Assembly: GCA_030386875.1 (NCBI GenBank)
Contig: CM059577.1
Coordinates: forward strand, 22,517,038-22,581,037
DNA from: Morinoia aosen
Taxonomy: Eukaryota; Arthropoda; Malacostraca; Amphipoda; Talitridae
DNA: 64,000 nt
Reading direction: 5' to 3'
Part shown: positions 1-10,575 of the stretch, piece by piece
Numbering within the stretch: position 1 is the stretch's first letter
Layout: every line of letters starts with the position of its first letter
Made by a program: the position numbers and the translations under genes
Notes under the pieces: model-generated
Databases searched by the model: none
What the model was told of the DNA's origin: nothing
What the model saw: the letters and a program-made list of their open reading frames with translations, nothing else

Positions 1-170
1 AAGAAATAAAAAAAAATAAAAAAAATGAAAAAAATATAAAAAATTAAATGGAAAAAAATAAATAAATAAAAAATAAATGAAAACTAAAAAAAAGTAAATA
101 ATCAAAAAATAAAGAAATAAAAAAGAAAAAAAATCAAAATAAAAAAAAAAATTAAAAAAATTTTAAATAA
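1..170. repeat. A-rich low-complexity tract
   Basis: The first 170 bases are almost only A with scattered T and few G or C, in degenerate AAAT/AAAAAT runs. No coding potential. It could be the tail of a retroelement lying outside the window, but nothing here shows that. Confidence 0.9.
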
Positions 171-1025
171 ATAGTTTTCTGCAAATATAGACACCAGTGG
201 CTTCAATTTAATACCTCACTCGACCATGTAGACTCAGCCAATTTTCCAAACGGACTCGCACAAATTTTGAGTTTTGCTATTAAGTATATAGATTGTAGCT
301 CAATTTCATTATTTTCTTAGCGAATGCCATGTTCATTATTACTCATGTAGCAATTAATTAGTCTAGTGAAGTTAAAATGGCTGAAGGTGTATATCTAATA
401 AACGGCGGATGAAAGAGACAAATGGTTTTCATCTTCTGAATCAGTGTGTCTAACTTGTCTTAGAACAAGCATTGGGCACCGAGATATCTGTAAGTTCTTG
501 AAATTTGTTTATCAGTGTTATAGAGTATCGTATTTGGTACGGACTGACTTATTCGGCAACGAGAACAATTTTTGCCCATGAAATTACAAAATGCGAGATT
601 TTTCCTAGTGAATATTGAAAGTGTGACACAGAAATAGGTAGATAAGTAAGTCAGGAGGTACAGATACATACTAGTCTGACGTATAAAAATTCCAGTCAAT
701 ATATCAATTAGATTTTGTATGCATTGATACCCGTCTTATTGACCCACTTATTTCTGGGAATCGCACTCACGATGATTGCATAAGCAAAATAATTGATCTC
801 TTGGAAATTTCCTCAACAAAATATTGTTCTCGTTGTTTAAGTTCGTATCACAGATACGACAATTGGACAAAGCACGCTGCTCCAAATGTTCTCTTTGTTG
901 TTTTTATCATCCTCCTGGTTTTTAGCGACTTACGCCGTCGTAGTGGCAAAGCATTCAGCGTGAGTTCTTCTAACTTGTCTGTCGAAGACCAAAATGGATA
1001 TTGATGGTTAGGCCTTCAAAAGTTT
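171..1025. other. Unannotated AT-rich spacer
   Basis: Single-copy-looking sequence. Two short open frames (460-699 minus, 801-1004 plus) resemble no family I know and have no supporting context, so I do not call them genes. Confidence 0.6.
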
Positions 1026-1229
1026 GGTTGTACATAGTACATACATATATACATATACCGGGCTTTTCCTCCCTATGGGAGGGTAGCCGACAGCAGGCCA
1101 CAATCACCACACTTAGTCACTAGGAGGCGAGAGAGGCAGCACTGGCCGCACCTGAACTGCCAGGATCAGCAGCAGCCCAGCCCAACCACATAGTACATAG
1201 TACATAGTACATAGGTTGTACATAGTACA
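1026..1229 (-). mobile_element. LINE 3'-end fragment with target-site duplication
   Basis: The core (about 1055-1189) is the reverse complement, at high identity, of 3415-3555, which is the 3' untranslated end of the LINE described at 3131-3576. It carries no coding sequence, so it is a severely 5'-truncated insertion. It is bracketed by an identical 16-bp direct repeat, GGTTGTACATAGTACA, at 1026-1041 and 1214-1229, as expected for a target-site duplication. A TACATATA-type tail lies next to the left copy (the 3' side of the element). The right side carries a short ACATAGT tandem run. Duplication and tail fit target-primed reverse transcription; that mechanism is inferred. Confidence 0.8.
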
Positions 1230-1325
1230 GGATGCATAAAGATAAGTTAGGTTAGGGTAAGTTTGGCGAGTTCAAGATACATGAAGATAAGTTAGGTAAG
1301 GGTGAGTTTGGTTAGGTTATGTTCA
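1230..1325. repeat. Degenerate TTAGG-like double repeat
   Basis: Two imperfect copies of about 45 bp, each starting AGATAAGTTAGG and rich in GGTTAGG/AGGGTAAG words. The TTAGG motif is the usual arthropod telomere repeat, but these copies are too degenerate to be a telomere; at most they are an interstitial relic. Confidence 0.5.
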
Positions 1326-2115
1326 GATGTGTTAGATTTAGTTAAAATATGAAAAATTAGGTTTGTATCTGTGAGGTAATAAAGGTTTAATATTTTAGCA
1401 GCAATGCAGAATAGGTTAGATTATGTTAAATAGGGTTAAAATAAATTAGAACAGAATTTGTTAGGTTTGGTTTGATTAGGCTAGATCGTGATAAAAAGCG
1501 CTTAATTTTTTACCGGCTTGAACATGTTTGGAGATTTTCATGATCTTATATGTTTTATGAACATAATAGCACGATGTACGTGCTTTATCAAATAGTGTCA
1601 TGTTTGACTGCTCGGATGCGCTAGCGAATGATGATTGCTTTCACATTTTCTTCCAAATAAGAAAATTGATTGCATGAACATTGCATTGCATGAACATTTT
1701 CTGTCAGACTGGAAACATGTACTGTCACTCAGCACTGCAGTGTATGAATGTGTGTGTGCGTGTATCGAGCACGTCGTGTATGTGTGTTACAGTGTATAGA
1801 TGAGTAGGCGCGCAAACACCGTTTGTAGGTGAACAACCATGGGTGTAAGCAAAGATATGATCGCACACACCAGCATCCACAACCACCACCCTACCATGGT
1901 GCGCTGAGTCGTGTGACGGACACACCCCAACCTGGTGCCCACCTCCCTCTCCTCCCTCCCCCTCCACCCCCACTCTGCCCCCCTCATCTGGGGCCACTTT
2001 GTCCCTCTCCACCCCCACTCTGCCCCTCATAGTCCCACTCTACCCCTTTATTTTTAATTAACAAAAGAAATCATGTCTTTGATGGCAACACTATACCAGA
2101 TGGTTTCTTTAACTA
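1326..2115. other. Spacer with a CT-rich patch
   Basis: No gene seen. Around 1935-2045 there is a pyrimidine-rich patch in which the string CTCCACCCCCACTCTGCCC occurs twice about 43 bp apart. The overlapping short frames at 1725-2032 on both strands come from this biased composition. Confidence 0.55.
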
Positions 2116-2127
2116 ATTGCCTTGCAG

Positions 2128-2330
2128 GCAGGGTTGCGGAGTCGGAATAATAAATTTGCGACTCAAACTCCGACTCCGACTCCACTTTTTCAGAATTTGG
2201 CGACTCCGACTCCACCTTTTCAAGATTTGGCTACGTCGACTCCGAATCCGACTCCGACTTCACTTTTCTAAATTTTGCGACTTCAACACCGACTACACCT
2301 ATTCACAATTTTTACTACATATGAATATTT
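2128..2330 (+). repeat. Interspersed repeat with GGAGTCGG end and CGACTC hexamers
   Basis: Begins with GCAGGGTTGCGGAGTCGGA and continues as degenerate CGACTC hexamer runs broken by AT-rich bits. A second copy lies in opposite orientation at about 5350-5440 and ends with the same terminal motif (GGCTCCGCAACCCTGC). The shared sharp end indicates a dispersed element rather than a local microsatellite. The class is unknown to me. Confidence 0.65.
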
Positions 2331-2379
2331 TATTCATTAATGGTTACAGGTATTGCGACCTGTATGTATGTTTTTAATC

Positions 2380-3060
2380 ACTATTATAAAAGGAGCCGCG
2401 TCCGTCCGTCCCTCCGTCTGTGTGACCCCCTCTTGATTATGGTATCCAGAATACACAATTGGCTTATTTTTACAATAGAAATTTTCTATAGAGCTTTCTC
2501 TGTTGAAATTCATCATGTCGCTTTGATATTTTTAATTGATAATTGCGAAAAGAAATGTTTTAAATTCGTTCGACCTGTAACCTGGCGAACACTTAGTATT
2601 AAGGCCCAAGATTTTGGAATTTGAATTATTGTTTTCGAAATTGTGATTTTCTTGAACAGCTCCGAAGAGATAATAGACGACATTTCAGAATAAAATTCCG
2701 GCAAAAGAGGCCACCAAAGATAGAAACGTGCCCAACCGCAAGAGAGAAGTAGCAAGGCTTCGACAGCAAGAAAAACACCGAAGACGATCGGATGAACAAC
2801 GCGAAATGGCAAGACGAAGCAATGCTGCTCGCCAGCGAGAAGCTAGAGCTAAATTGACCCTTGACCGGAGTTTGGTAATCCTACGGAATAATGCAGAGCA
2901 ACACCGAGTAGCTAGAGAGAGCTAAACACAGGAAAGAAGCGAGGAAATTCTTCGGCATAGCGCTGGATAACATCGAGTGGCACGAGAGAATTTAACTCAA
3001 GAAATAAGGGATAAAATTCTTCAGGTTAATGCCGCCCAGCAAGTGTGCACTAGTATTCTT
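2380..3060 (+). mobile_element. Probable Helitron-type relic
   Basis: The stretch opens with TATAAAAGGAGCCGCG followed by CCGTCCGTCCCTCCGTCTGT, a leader type I associate with arthropod Helitrons. About 330 bp later comes a coding relic (2677-3084) whose Arg/Gln-rich repeats resemble the N-terminal region of arthropod Helitron replication-helicase proteins. No Rep or helicase motif remains and no CTRR-type 3' end was found, so the class assignment is moderate. A 5'-end fragment is most likely. Confidence 0.45.
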
Positions 3061-3084
3061 TATTTTCAATCAAATGACATTTAA
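2677..3084 (+). pseudogene. Basic Arg/Gln-repeat N-terminus of Helitron-like protein, broken
   Basis: The longest open piece (2728-2925; no ATG, GTG used only as a marker) encodes a highly basic, low-complexity segment with recurring ARLRQQEKHRR, DEQREMARRSNAARQREA and EQHRVARE words. After a stop at 2923-2925 the same frame continues with further EQ/HRVAREN words and a second stop. Repeated R-x-x-EQ-x-x-AR motifs of this kind are known in the N-terminal parts of Helitron proteins in arthropods. No zinc finger, Rep (HUH) or SF1 helicase motif is present. It cannot be functional as it stands. Alternative: an unrelated basic repeat protein fragment. Confidence 0.45.
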
Positions 3085-3130
3085 ATTGGTAACAGAATAT
3101 TAAAAATCAAAGTTTATTGTATTTATATTT

Positions 3131-3576
3131 ATATGTCGGAAGTGAGTGGTCTTAGAGCACGAGTTAGACCACGGATGAGTTGGATGGATGGGGTGAAACG
3201 TGCTTTGTATGAGAAGAGTTTGACTGTGGACGTGGCGAGAGGGATGACTGCGAACAGAAGTGAGTGGGGGAAGTGCATAAGAAAGTAATTTTATTTTTAA
3301 CGCGGTACTGGAAGCCTTCCCGCGTGTGACGGGGTTGACCTGTCCTGTGCGGGGGGGAGGGGCTGCACTCAATGAAGCGGTCGGGGTAAACCAGCTATGG
3401 CTGTCGGGCCTGACTGCGGAAGGTGGTTGTGCTGGGCTGCTGCTGATCCTGGCAGTTCAGGTGCGGCCGGTGCTGCCTCTCTCGCCTCCTAGCGACTAAG
3501 GGTGGTGATTTTGGCCTGCTTTCGGCAGGCCACATAGGGAGGAGAAGCCTGGTATATGTATGTATGTAGGTATATA
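3131..3576 (+). mobile_element. 3' end of a non-LTR retrotransposon (LINE)
   Basis: Reading 3133-3288 in frame gives the C-terminal tail of a LINE ORF2 protein, with the family-typical core RPRMSWMDGVKRAL followed by a basic stretch with SEW, then a TAA stop. Such R-x-R-x-x-W-x-D-G-V tails close the reverse-transcriptase polyprotein of many arthropod LINEs. About 260 bp of 3' untranslated sequence follow, ending in a TATGTATG-type tail at about 3551-3576. That untranslated part matches 1055-1189 in reverse complement. The reverse-transcriptase domain itself is absent, so this is a 5'-truncated dead copy. The reverse strand of the same piece gives a spurious open frame. Confidence 0.8.
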
Positions 3577-4682
3577 TTAAAGACACTTGCCCTCTGAGTA
3601 GGCAAGATAGGCAGTGCCTACCCTGAGAAGTATAGATCAGCATCAACAATTTCTTTCTATTACAAAGAATTAAAGTATGCACTAAATCCAACGAAATTAT
3701 AATAGTTGATCCAATTACTATGATCGAACTGCCTAAAATTTTCATATATTCATAGATGAGGTAGGCCCAATTTGTACTACCTATTATTCTCTGTAGCTAC
3801 ACTACGCAGAGTAACAATGCAGTGCAGGTGCCACATCACTGCTCACCTCTGTCTTATATTACAGCCTTAATAGGTTAAAGTCGCTTTGCGTCCGTCTCAG
3901 CGGGCCTGACGTTTCTGTGACATTTTGTTCACAAATAGAAGCCCCTTTTTGCTTCTTTGTTTGTAATATTATACAATTTTTTATTCTTATTTAACTTTTG
4001 CCGCGTACTTGATATTTTCTTATATTAAAAAACGCCATTTTTACTTATTTTGTATTTTTGGTGCAATTTGGAACATTTTCAGCAAGAAATTTTGTAATTT
4101 TACACAAAATGCAACCTTGCAGCTGAGGCAGCGCATTGCCCTCAGTTACAACGTGTGTGTGACTAAGTGAAGTTTTTTATTGTATTGTGTTATTTCTTTC
4201 ACTGCACCTCATTTACATTGTATTTTTATTTTTTACATTATCTCAATATCGATATTGATTATCTTAAATTATTTCCAAGTCTTCCCTATGAGGAAGTAAT
4301 TAATCATAGAATGCCGAAAAGCATGTGCTATTTCAGTTTCAAAAAATATAATTATATAATCATAAAAATCTTCATATTAGCGTATGTTTACTTGAAAACT
4401 AAGAAGTTATCAGAAGATAAAATAAAACAGGATAATGATACAGTGAAAGATAATACAACCCTGAAAAAAGAAACACTCAAGGTATAACATTAAAAATGGG
4501 CAGAAATTTCCACCATTGATACATGCTAACTTGACCTAAAGACGAGGAAGTAAACGTAATAAAGAGATCAATATGAAGCACATAAGTACTATGTATTGCT
4601 GAAGAAATCAACTAATATTCCAGTTATTATCATTAGAATAAGATAATTAAATTTCCGTTATCATTAGTGATCACATAACTCG
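3577..4682. other. AT-rich spacer
   Basis: No recognisable gene, RNA or element. A 106-codon frame at 4167-4487 is Lys/Tyr/Phe-rich, typical of chance translation of AT-rich DNA. Confidence 0.6.
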
Positions 4683-4860
4683 AAGACTAGCAGTCTTTGG
4701 TATCAGAACCTAACTTTAGATTTTCTCAAAGCCTAGTCATTGGCAATATATAATAACCTAAAGACTATAAATCTTTATGACCACAGCATAACGTTAGGTT
4801 TCTGCAAAGACTAGCCGTTATCAATCAATACACCACAGCATCTCCTAAAGACTAGAAAAT
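4683..4860. repeat. Old degenerate tandem repeat, about 80-85 bp
   Basis: Two to three diverged copies of a unit carrying AAAGACTAG, AACCTAACTTTAG/CATAACGTTAGG and TCTCAAAG/TCTGCAAAG words in the same order. It is strongly decayed compared with the other arrays in this window. Confidence 0.45.
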
Positions 4861-5349
4861 ATCGTTATAGGGAACCACTGGTGTAGAGTATAGACACATC
4901 AGGAGAGTTACAGAGTTGCCTCTCTGTGTGTGAGTAAAATGTATTATGTCAGCTGAGCTGCCGTGCAAGTAACTTGCAACTCGTTTATTACTAGTTTCTA
5001 CTTTCTACATATTTAATGATTGGAAAAAGCGAGAGAAAAACGAAAATAATGGATTTGCGAGGCTTTCAATAATTAATTCCTGCTTTTTAACTGTAAAATA
5101 TGCCGTATCACTCCTATATGAAAATTATACTTCGTGCTCGTACGTATCATCCGTAAGTATACAAGCCCACGATGCCTAGATATCAATGCAGTATTAGATA
5201 ATATAGGTACACGGTTTCGTACTTGGAATAAAACAATCAACAAGAACGTTGCATATTTGTTTGCTTTTTAGTAAAGCATTTTAGGTCTCTTTTGCTTACA
5301 TTCGGTTTTAAACTATTATAAACAGATTTTAGCAAAAATTATTCGTAAG
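4861..5349. other. AT-rich spacer
   Basis: Nothing recognised. Confidence 0.55.
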
Positions 5350-5440
5350 CACCAAAAAATAGCGACTCCGACTATACCACATTCGGAAACACAACTCCGA
5401 CTCCGACTCCTGACTTCGGCTCCGCAACCCTGCCTGCAGG
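5350..5440 (-). repeat. Inverted copy of the GGAGTCGG interspersed repeat
   Basis: Reverse-oriented counterpart of 2128-2330: CGACTCC hexamers followed by GGCTCCGCAACCCTGCC. A new minisatellite (5441-5640) starts directly at its terminal motif. Confidence 0.65.
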
Positions 5441-5640
5441 TGGGGGCGCAGGTGATGCAGGTGATGGTGTAGGTGGTGCAGGTAGTGGTGTAGGGGGTGC
5501 AGGTGGTGGTGCAGGTGATGCAGGTGGTGGTGTAGGGGGTGCAGGTGGTGGTGCAGGTGGTGGTGTAGGGAGTGCAGGTGGTGGTGCAGGTGATGCAGGT
5601 GGTGGTGTAGGGGGTGCAGGTAGTGGTGCAGGTGGTACGG
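5441..5640. repeat. GCAGGTGGTGGT minisatellite
   Basis: Units of GCAGGTGGT and GTAGGGGGT combine into a higher-order period of 42 bp (GTAGGG at 5491, 5533 and 5608, with one shorter 33-bp step to 5566). All units are multiples of 3, hence the Pro/Ala-rich open frames on the minus strand. Confidence 0.85.
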
Positions 5641-5738
5641 TCACTCACGCCGAGCAAAAAACGGCTCCAAATTCACTTTATGCGCCATGCAGCCAAATGA
5701 AGGCTGAGGCCGGTGTTCGGGCGCCGGTTTCATCTCGG

Positions 5739-5840
5739 CGCAATTACGAGGCATTACGTTGTGCTGTGATGGCTCAATTACGAGACATTACGTCACATTA
5801 CGGAGCAATTACGAGGCGTTACGTCACGACGAGTGTGAGT
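5739..5840. repeat. Short degenerate CAATTACGAG / ATTACGTCA repeat
   Basis: Three diverged copies of about 40 bp containing CAATTACGAGGC or a variant and ATTACGTCA. The TGACGTAA word resembles an ATF/CREB site, but this may be chance. Confidence 0.5.
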
Positions 5841-5875
5841 TACGGCATTGTATCGGGGTGTGGGGTGCTGACTGG

Positions 5876-6356
5876 GGCAGGGTTCTGGTGCCGAGGTTGT
5901 GGGGCAGGGGTTGTGGGGCAGGGGTTCTGGTGCAGGGGTTCTAGTACAGGGGTTCTGGAGCTGGGGTTCTGGTGCAGGGGTTCTGGTGCAGGGGTTCTGG
6001 TGCAGGGGTATTGGAGCAGGGGTTCTGGTGCAGGGGTTCTGGTGCAGGGGTTCTGGTGCAGGGGTTCTGGAGCAGGGGTTCTGGAGCAGGGGTTCTGGTG
6101 CAGGGGTTCTGGTGCAGGGGTTCTGGAGCAGGGGTTCTGGTGCAGGGGTTCTGGTGCAGGGGTTCTGGTGCAGAGGATCTGGTGCACGGGATCTGGTGCA
6201 GGGGATCTGATGCAGGGGTTCTGGTGCAGGGGTTCTGGTGCAGGGGTTCTGGTGCAGAGGATCTGGTGCAGGGGATCTGGTGCAGGGGATCTGGTGCTGG
6301 GGATTTGGTGTAGGGAATCTGGTGCAGGGGTTCAGATTCAGGGGTTCTGAAGCAGC
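5876..6356. repeat. 15-bp minisatellite, unit GGGGTTCTGGTGCAG
   Basis: About 32 copies, with variants GGAGCAG for GGTGCAG and GGGGATCTGG toward the right end. The unit is a multiple of 3 without stops, so overlapping open frames of 100-217 codons on both strands are artefacts. The last units (6336-6356) drift to GGTTCAGATTCAG and GGGTTCTGAAGCAG, like the array at 8790-9362. Confidence 0.95.
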
Positions 6357-8789
6357 TGCACACACCACCAGCCGCAGAGATGCCAAGCAAGGTGGCCACG
6401 TCCACACCCCGCACACCACCAGCCGCACACCCCAGCGACGCTGCTGGCCGCTGTAGGGCGAACGAAATGTCCACAGCGTTTGTTTGTACCGAGCACTCGC
6501 TGTGTGTGTGGTCGGATTGCACTCTTAGTTTAAGATTTGTGATGGATTAACATCTGTTTGTTGCTCATGTGATGCTATAGGCTTGGAATTTCAGTGCAGG
6601 TTTTAGGCGCGTTTAGTTTGTATGCTTGATTTGATCCCGGTGCTTTGTGTTATGCTGTCAGTAGCTTCGCCGGTGTTGACAATAGCTTACGTTTATTTGA
6701 GTTAACTGAGTGCAAAGACAGCTTCTAGCGTGCTCTTTAGAATAATGGATTGCTGTTTGAAGAGCTGTATTTTCTGCTTTAATGTCATTTATAAAATAGC
6801 AGCACAACCAATAAAAAAAACGAGATTCGATATTTTCTTGAAATAAATTTTCCACATGTAGATGGCCAACAAATATATCCATCCTAACAGCACCCGCGAT
6901 TAACATATTCTCGTGCTTGTGCACTGGTGAAACTCGTCTCACAGATACGGTCATTAACTAAGAATACTTAAAAGCACCACAGCCAACGTACCATGCAATA
7001 ACTATTAGGAATATTATTTAGTGGATCAAATCAGAGATTTTTTTTTTCAGTCAAGTGAGTCAGTGACTCCGATCTTAAGAGTTAGAGTAAATCAAGAATA
7101 GATTTTATCTCCGGTCATTTTCATGTCTAGATAGACGTCAGTGCACTTCTCATTTTGGCTAGTTACTAATTTGGGCGCTAAAAACTTTCAGTGTTGATAA
7201 CCACGCAGTCATCAATGTCAGTACCCAGCCAAGTATGTCCAGTTCCTTCAGTGTATTGTCAGTTCTATTGCCAGTATGCGTAATCAGCTTTGTCAGAGCA
7301 CCAATTTATAGTGGCAGCGCTGCAATCAGTGCAGCTCACGGTAGAGGAAACGGTAGGTGTTTCTTCTACCGTGGTGCATCCCAAAAGACAGTCACGTTAT
7401 CTGCTGGTATCTCGAATTGCCCGTAGCACGACTAAGGAGGATTGTCCCGTCTATTACACCACACCCACTCATCTCTCTATTGCACGATTAAAAAGAATTG
7501 CACCACACTCTCTAGCCCTGTTCAACCTCTCTCACCTCACATGTATTGAACTGCGAGCTCAATATCAATGTAGCCTGTAGGGGCATATATCGAGCACCCC
7601 TGCGAACCTTTAATGGCGACAGTAATTAATTCGTCTGATTCGTTGCTTGGCGGAAAGTACTAATAAATAATAATAAACCTAGCTTCCGGGGCTTAAACAG
7701 TAGCTGTAAAACATTGCAGTAAACTGTGGGTTTGAGGAGCGAATTGGTGCTTGTGCACGTAACCACAGTTCTGCTTTTTCCTTCCTCAGGCAGAGTGAGA
7801 TGAATAGCATCTCAGTTTCAGACTGACCAAAACGGACGTTGACTTGTAACAAGCTGGAGGTCGTCCACGCAGGCTACCGCCCCGTACACCTCGTAAGTAT
7901 ATTGCTAAAATATAGCTCAGCAGGCGCTAATATTTGGGTCATCTTCGAGAAGTTGATTATCGAAGATATGTCGCTTAGCCATGTGTGTCTGTGGCCGTGT
8001 ATGTTCCTAAGTTCCTGAGCATTTGTCCCATCTATAATAAGCCATATTTGCTCTAGGTATTTAAGCCAACTTCACGTCAGCCGAGCGTAGCTGTAGCCCA
8101 CCCAATGTACAAACGCTCATAGGAACAAATTTAATGTGTAAGCCTAAATGTTTTAATAAGAATTGCTTCAAAGAAATGCCTATGTGGTCACACATATCTT
8201 ATCCAAGTGTGTTCGTTTCATTTAAAGATGTCTCCCACAAGCACACGCCAGACTCTTCAATGAGTGCAGACTAAGCGCTGCGATCATCTCTACTTCTTAA
8301 CGCGCATAATTCACAGTCCTTGTTGCCATGCTCAACCCTAAAAATGTACTGGCTAGTTTCACGTAGATATGTGGTTCACCCGTCAGACTCAACTGAGTTA
8401 TATTACAAATATTGGCAGACCAATTCCCATTTCAGTAAATGTTACTCATCTAAAATTATAAAAATGAACAAAGCCATGGATAGCTTCAGTAGCCAACCTC
8501 TTCACATCTCCTATCCTGTATTCATATGAGGTCGATTGACTGATAATTTCTGTAGCTGTGCAGTCTCAGGGACCAGCTCCTAAGAATAGACGATCAAAGA
8601 GCCTACTCTTCTTTGAGCCGACTCACAGGAATGACTCGCCACGCTAAGCGAACATTTGAAAACTATACGTCCGAAAGTGTAGCTGTTAGGTGGGCCTAAA
8701 ACGGGAGTGCAGGGGGTGTACGGAAGCAGGGGTGCTAAAGCACGATTCTGAAAAAGGGGTTCGCAAAAATCTAAAAAATTTAAACAGGT
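6357..8789. other. Spacer, no gene recognised
   Basis: About 2.4 kb of mixed-composition sequence. Short frames at 6658-6954, 7235-7580 and 8320-8529 match nothing I know. Around 7600-7690 a TGGCGACAG word and an AATAATAATAAA stretch might be retroelement debris, but I cannot define it. Confidence 0.55.
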
Positions 8790-9362
8790 TCAGAAGCAGG
8801 GGTTCAGAAACAGGGGTTCAGAAACAGGGGTTCAGAAGAAGAGGTTCAGAGGCAGGGGTTAAGAAGCAGGGGTTCAGAGGCAGGGTTTAAGAAGCAGGGG
8901 TTCAGAGGCAGGGGTTAAGATGCAGGGGTTAAGAAGCAGGGGTTCAGAAGCAGGGGTTCAGAAGCAGGGGTTCAAAAGCAGGGGCTTAGAAGCAGGGGTC
9001 CAGAAGCAGGGGTTCAGAAGCAGGGGTTCAGAAGCAGGGGTTCAGAAGTAGGGGTTCAGAAGCAGAGGTTCAGAAGCAGGGGTTCAGAAGCAGGGGTTCA
9101 GAAGCAGGGGTTCAGAAGCAGGGGTTCAGAAGCAGAGGTTCAGGAGCAGGGGTTCAGAAGAAGAGGTTCAGAGGCAGGGGTTCAGAGGCAGGGATTCAGA
9201 AGAAAGGGTTCAGAGGCAGGGGTTCAGACGAAGGAGTTCAGAGGCAGGGGTTCAGAAGAAGGGGTTCAGAAGCAGGGGTTCAGAAACAGGGGTTCAGTAG
9301 AAGGAGTTCAGAGACAGGGTTTCAGAAGCAGGGGTTCAGGAGCAGGGGTTTAGATGCAGGAG
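8790..9362. repeat. 15-bp minisatellite, unit GGGGTTCAGAAGCAG
   Basis: About 38 copies. Variants change AAGCAG to AGGCAG, AAACAG or AAGAAG. Compared in register with the 5876-6356 unit it differs at 3 of 15 positions (CTGGT versus CAGAA), suggesting common origin. Confidence 0.95.
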
Positions 9363-9439
9363 TTGGAGAAGGTCTGTCAGGAAGCAGTCAGCTGGAGGGT
9401 AATTTCAGTAATGAAGGTTATGGGGTGAGGCGAGAGGTG

Positions 9440-9905
9440 CCGCGGTGGGAGTGGTGATGAGAGGAGGTTAGTGTGACATGGTGAGTGGCAATGAGAGGGA
9501 GAGTGGTGATGAGAGGGAGAGTGGTGATGAGAGGGAGAGGGGTGATGAGAGGGAGAGTAGTGATGACACGGAGACTGGTGATGAGAGGGAGAGTGGTGGT
9601 GAGAGGGAGAGTAGTGATGACACGGAGACTGGTGATGAGAGGGAGAGTGGTGGTAAGAGGAAGAGTGGTGATGAGAGGGAGAGTGGTGGTAAGAGGGAGA
9701 GTGGTAATGAGAGGGAGAGTGGTTTTTGAGAGGGAGAGTGGTGATGAGAGGGAGAGTGGTGATGAGAGGGAGAGTGGTAATGAGGGAGAGTGGTGATGAG
9801 AGGGAGAGTAGGGATGACACGGAGAGTGGTGCTGAGAGGGAGAGTGGTGCTGAGAGGGAGAGTGGTGCTGAGAGGGAGAGTGGTGATGAGCGTTGAAAGG
9901 GGTGA
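9440..9905. repeat. 18-bp purine-rich minisatellite, unit GATGAGAGGGAGAGTGGT
   Basis: About 25 copies with variants GACACGGAGACTGGT and GCTGAGAGGGAGAGTGGT. The top strand is nearly all G/A/T. Long purine runs of this kind can form triplexes or stall polymerase, which is an inference here. Open frames rich in Arg/Glu or Ser/Leu/His are artefacts. Confidence 0.95.
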
Positions 9906-10084
9906 TGATACGAGAGAAGGGAGTGATAGGGGGAAAGTGGTGATGGAAGGAATTGAAGAAAGGAAGGAGGGGTGATGATCAGAAAGAGAAATGGATTTCT
10001 CAGGTAAGTACCGAGGTAACGAAATTGGCAAATGCTTTTCAGGAAATTTAGGCAACAAACAACATGACTTGTCAGCTGATAACC

Positions 10085-10478
10085 CTGGCCTGGCAACTGG
10101 CGACACAGACTTGTAATGAGCACCATAGGATAGACAACAGGCTGTACAGGCCTGGCAACTGGCGACACAGACTTGTAATGAGCACTTTAGGCTAGACAAC
10201 AGGCAGTACAGGCCTGGCAACTGGCGACACAGACTTGTAATGAGCACTATAGGCTAGACAACAGGCTGTACAGGCCTGGCAACTGGCGACACAGACTTGT
10301 AATGAGCACCATAGGCTAGACAACAGGCTGTACAGGCCTGGCAACTGGCGACACAGACTTGTAATGAGCACCATAGGCTAGACAACAGGCTGTACAGGCC
10401 TGGCAACTGGCGACACAGACTTGTAATGAGCACTTTAGGCTAGACAACAGTCAGTACAGGCCTGGCAGCTCGCTACAC
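10085..10478. repeat. 62-bp tandem repeat (TGGCAACTGGCGACACAGAC family)
   Basis: TGGCAACTGGCGACACAGAC recurs at 10091, 10153, 10215, 10277, 10339 and 10401, an exact 62-bp period, with a diverged partial copy at about 10463. Each unit also holds TTGTAATGAGCAC and GACAACAGGC. Copies differ at only a few sites. Confidence 0.97.
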
Positions 10479-10575
10479 GTCTGTGACAAATAACACTTGT
10501 AAGGCAACAGGCAACACAGGCCCGGCTACAGGCGGCACAGGCCTGGAAACAGACAACGCAGGTCTTGCATCTGAC
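10479..10575. repeat. Diverged short monomers flanking the 62-bp array
   Basis: Irregular GGCAACAGGCAACACAGG, GGCGGCACAGGCCTGG and GACAACGCAGG words, the same vocabulary as the 21.1-21.8 kb array. They look like older, unhomogenised monomers. Confidence 0.75.

Noticed and set aside
1230..1325. Telomere repeat array
   Set aside because: TTAGG words are few, irregular and embedded in a 45-bp repeat.
7560..7690. Solo LTR with primer-binding site (TGGCGACAG)
   Set aside because: Only one short word fits; I could not find paired LTR ends, a target duplication or any gag/pol remains.
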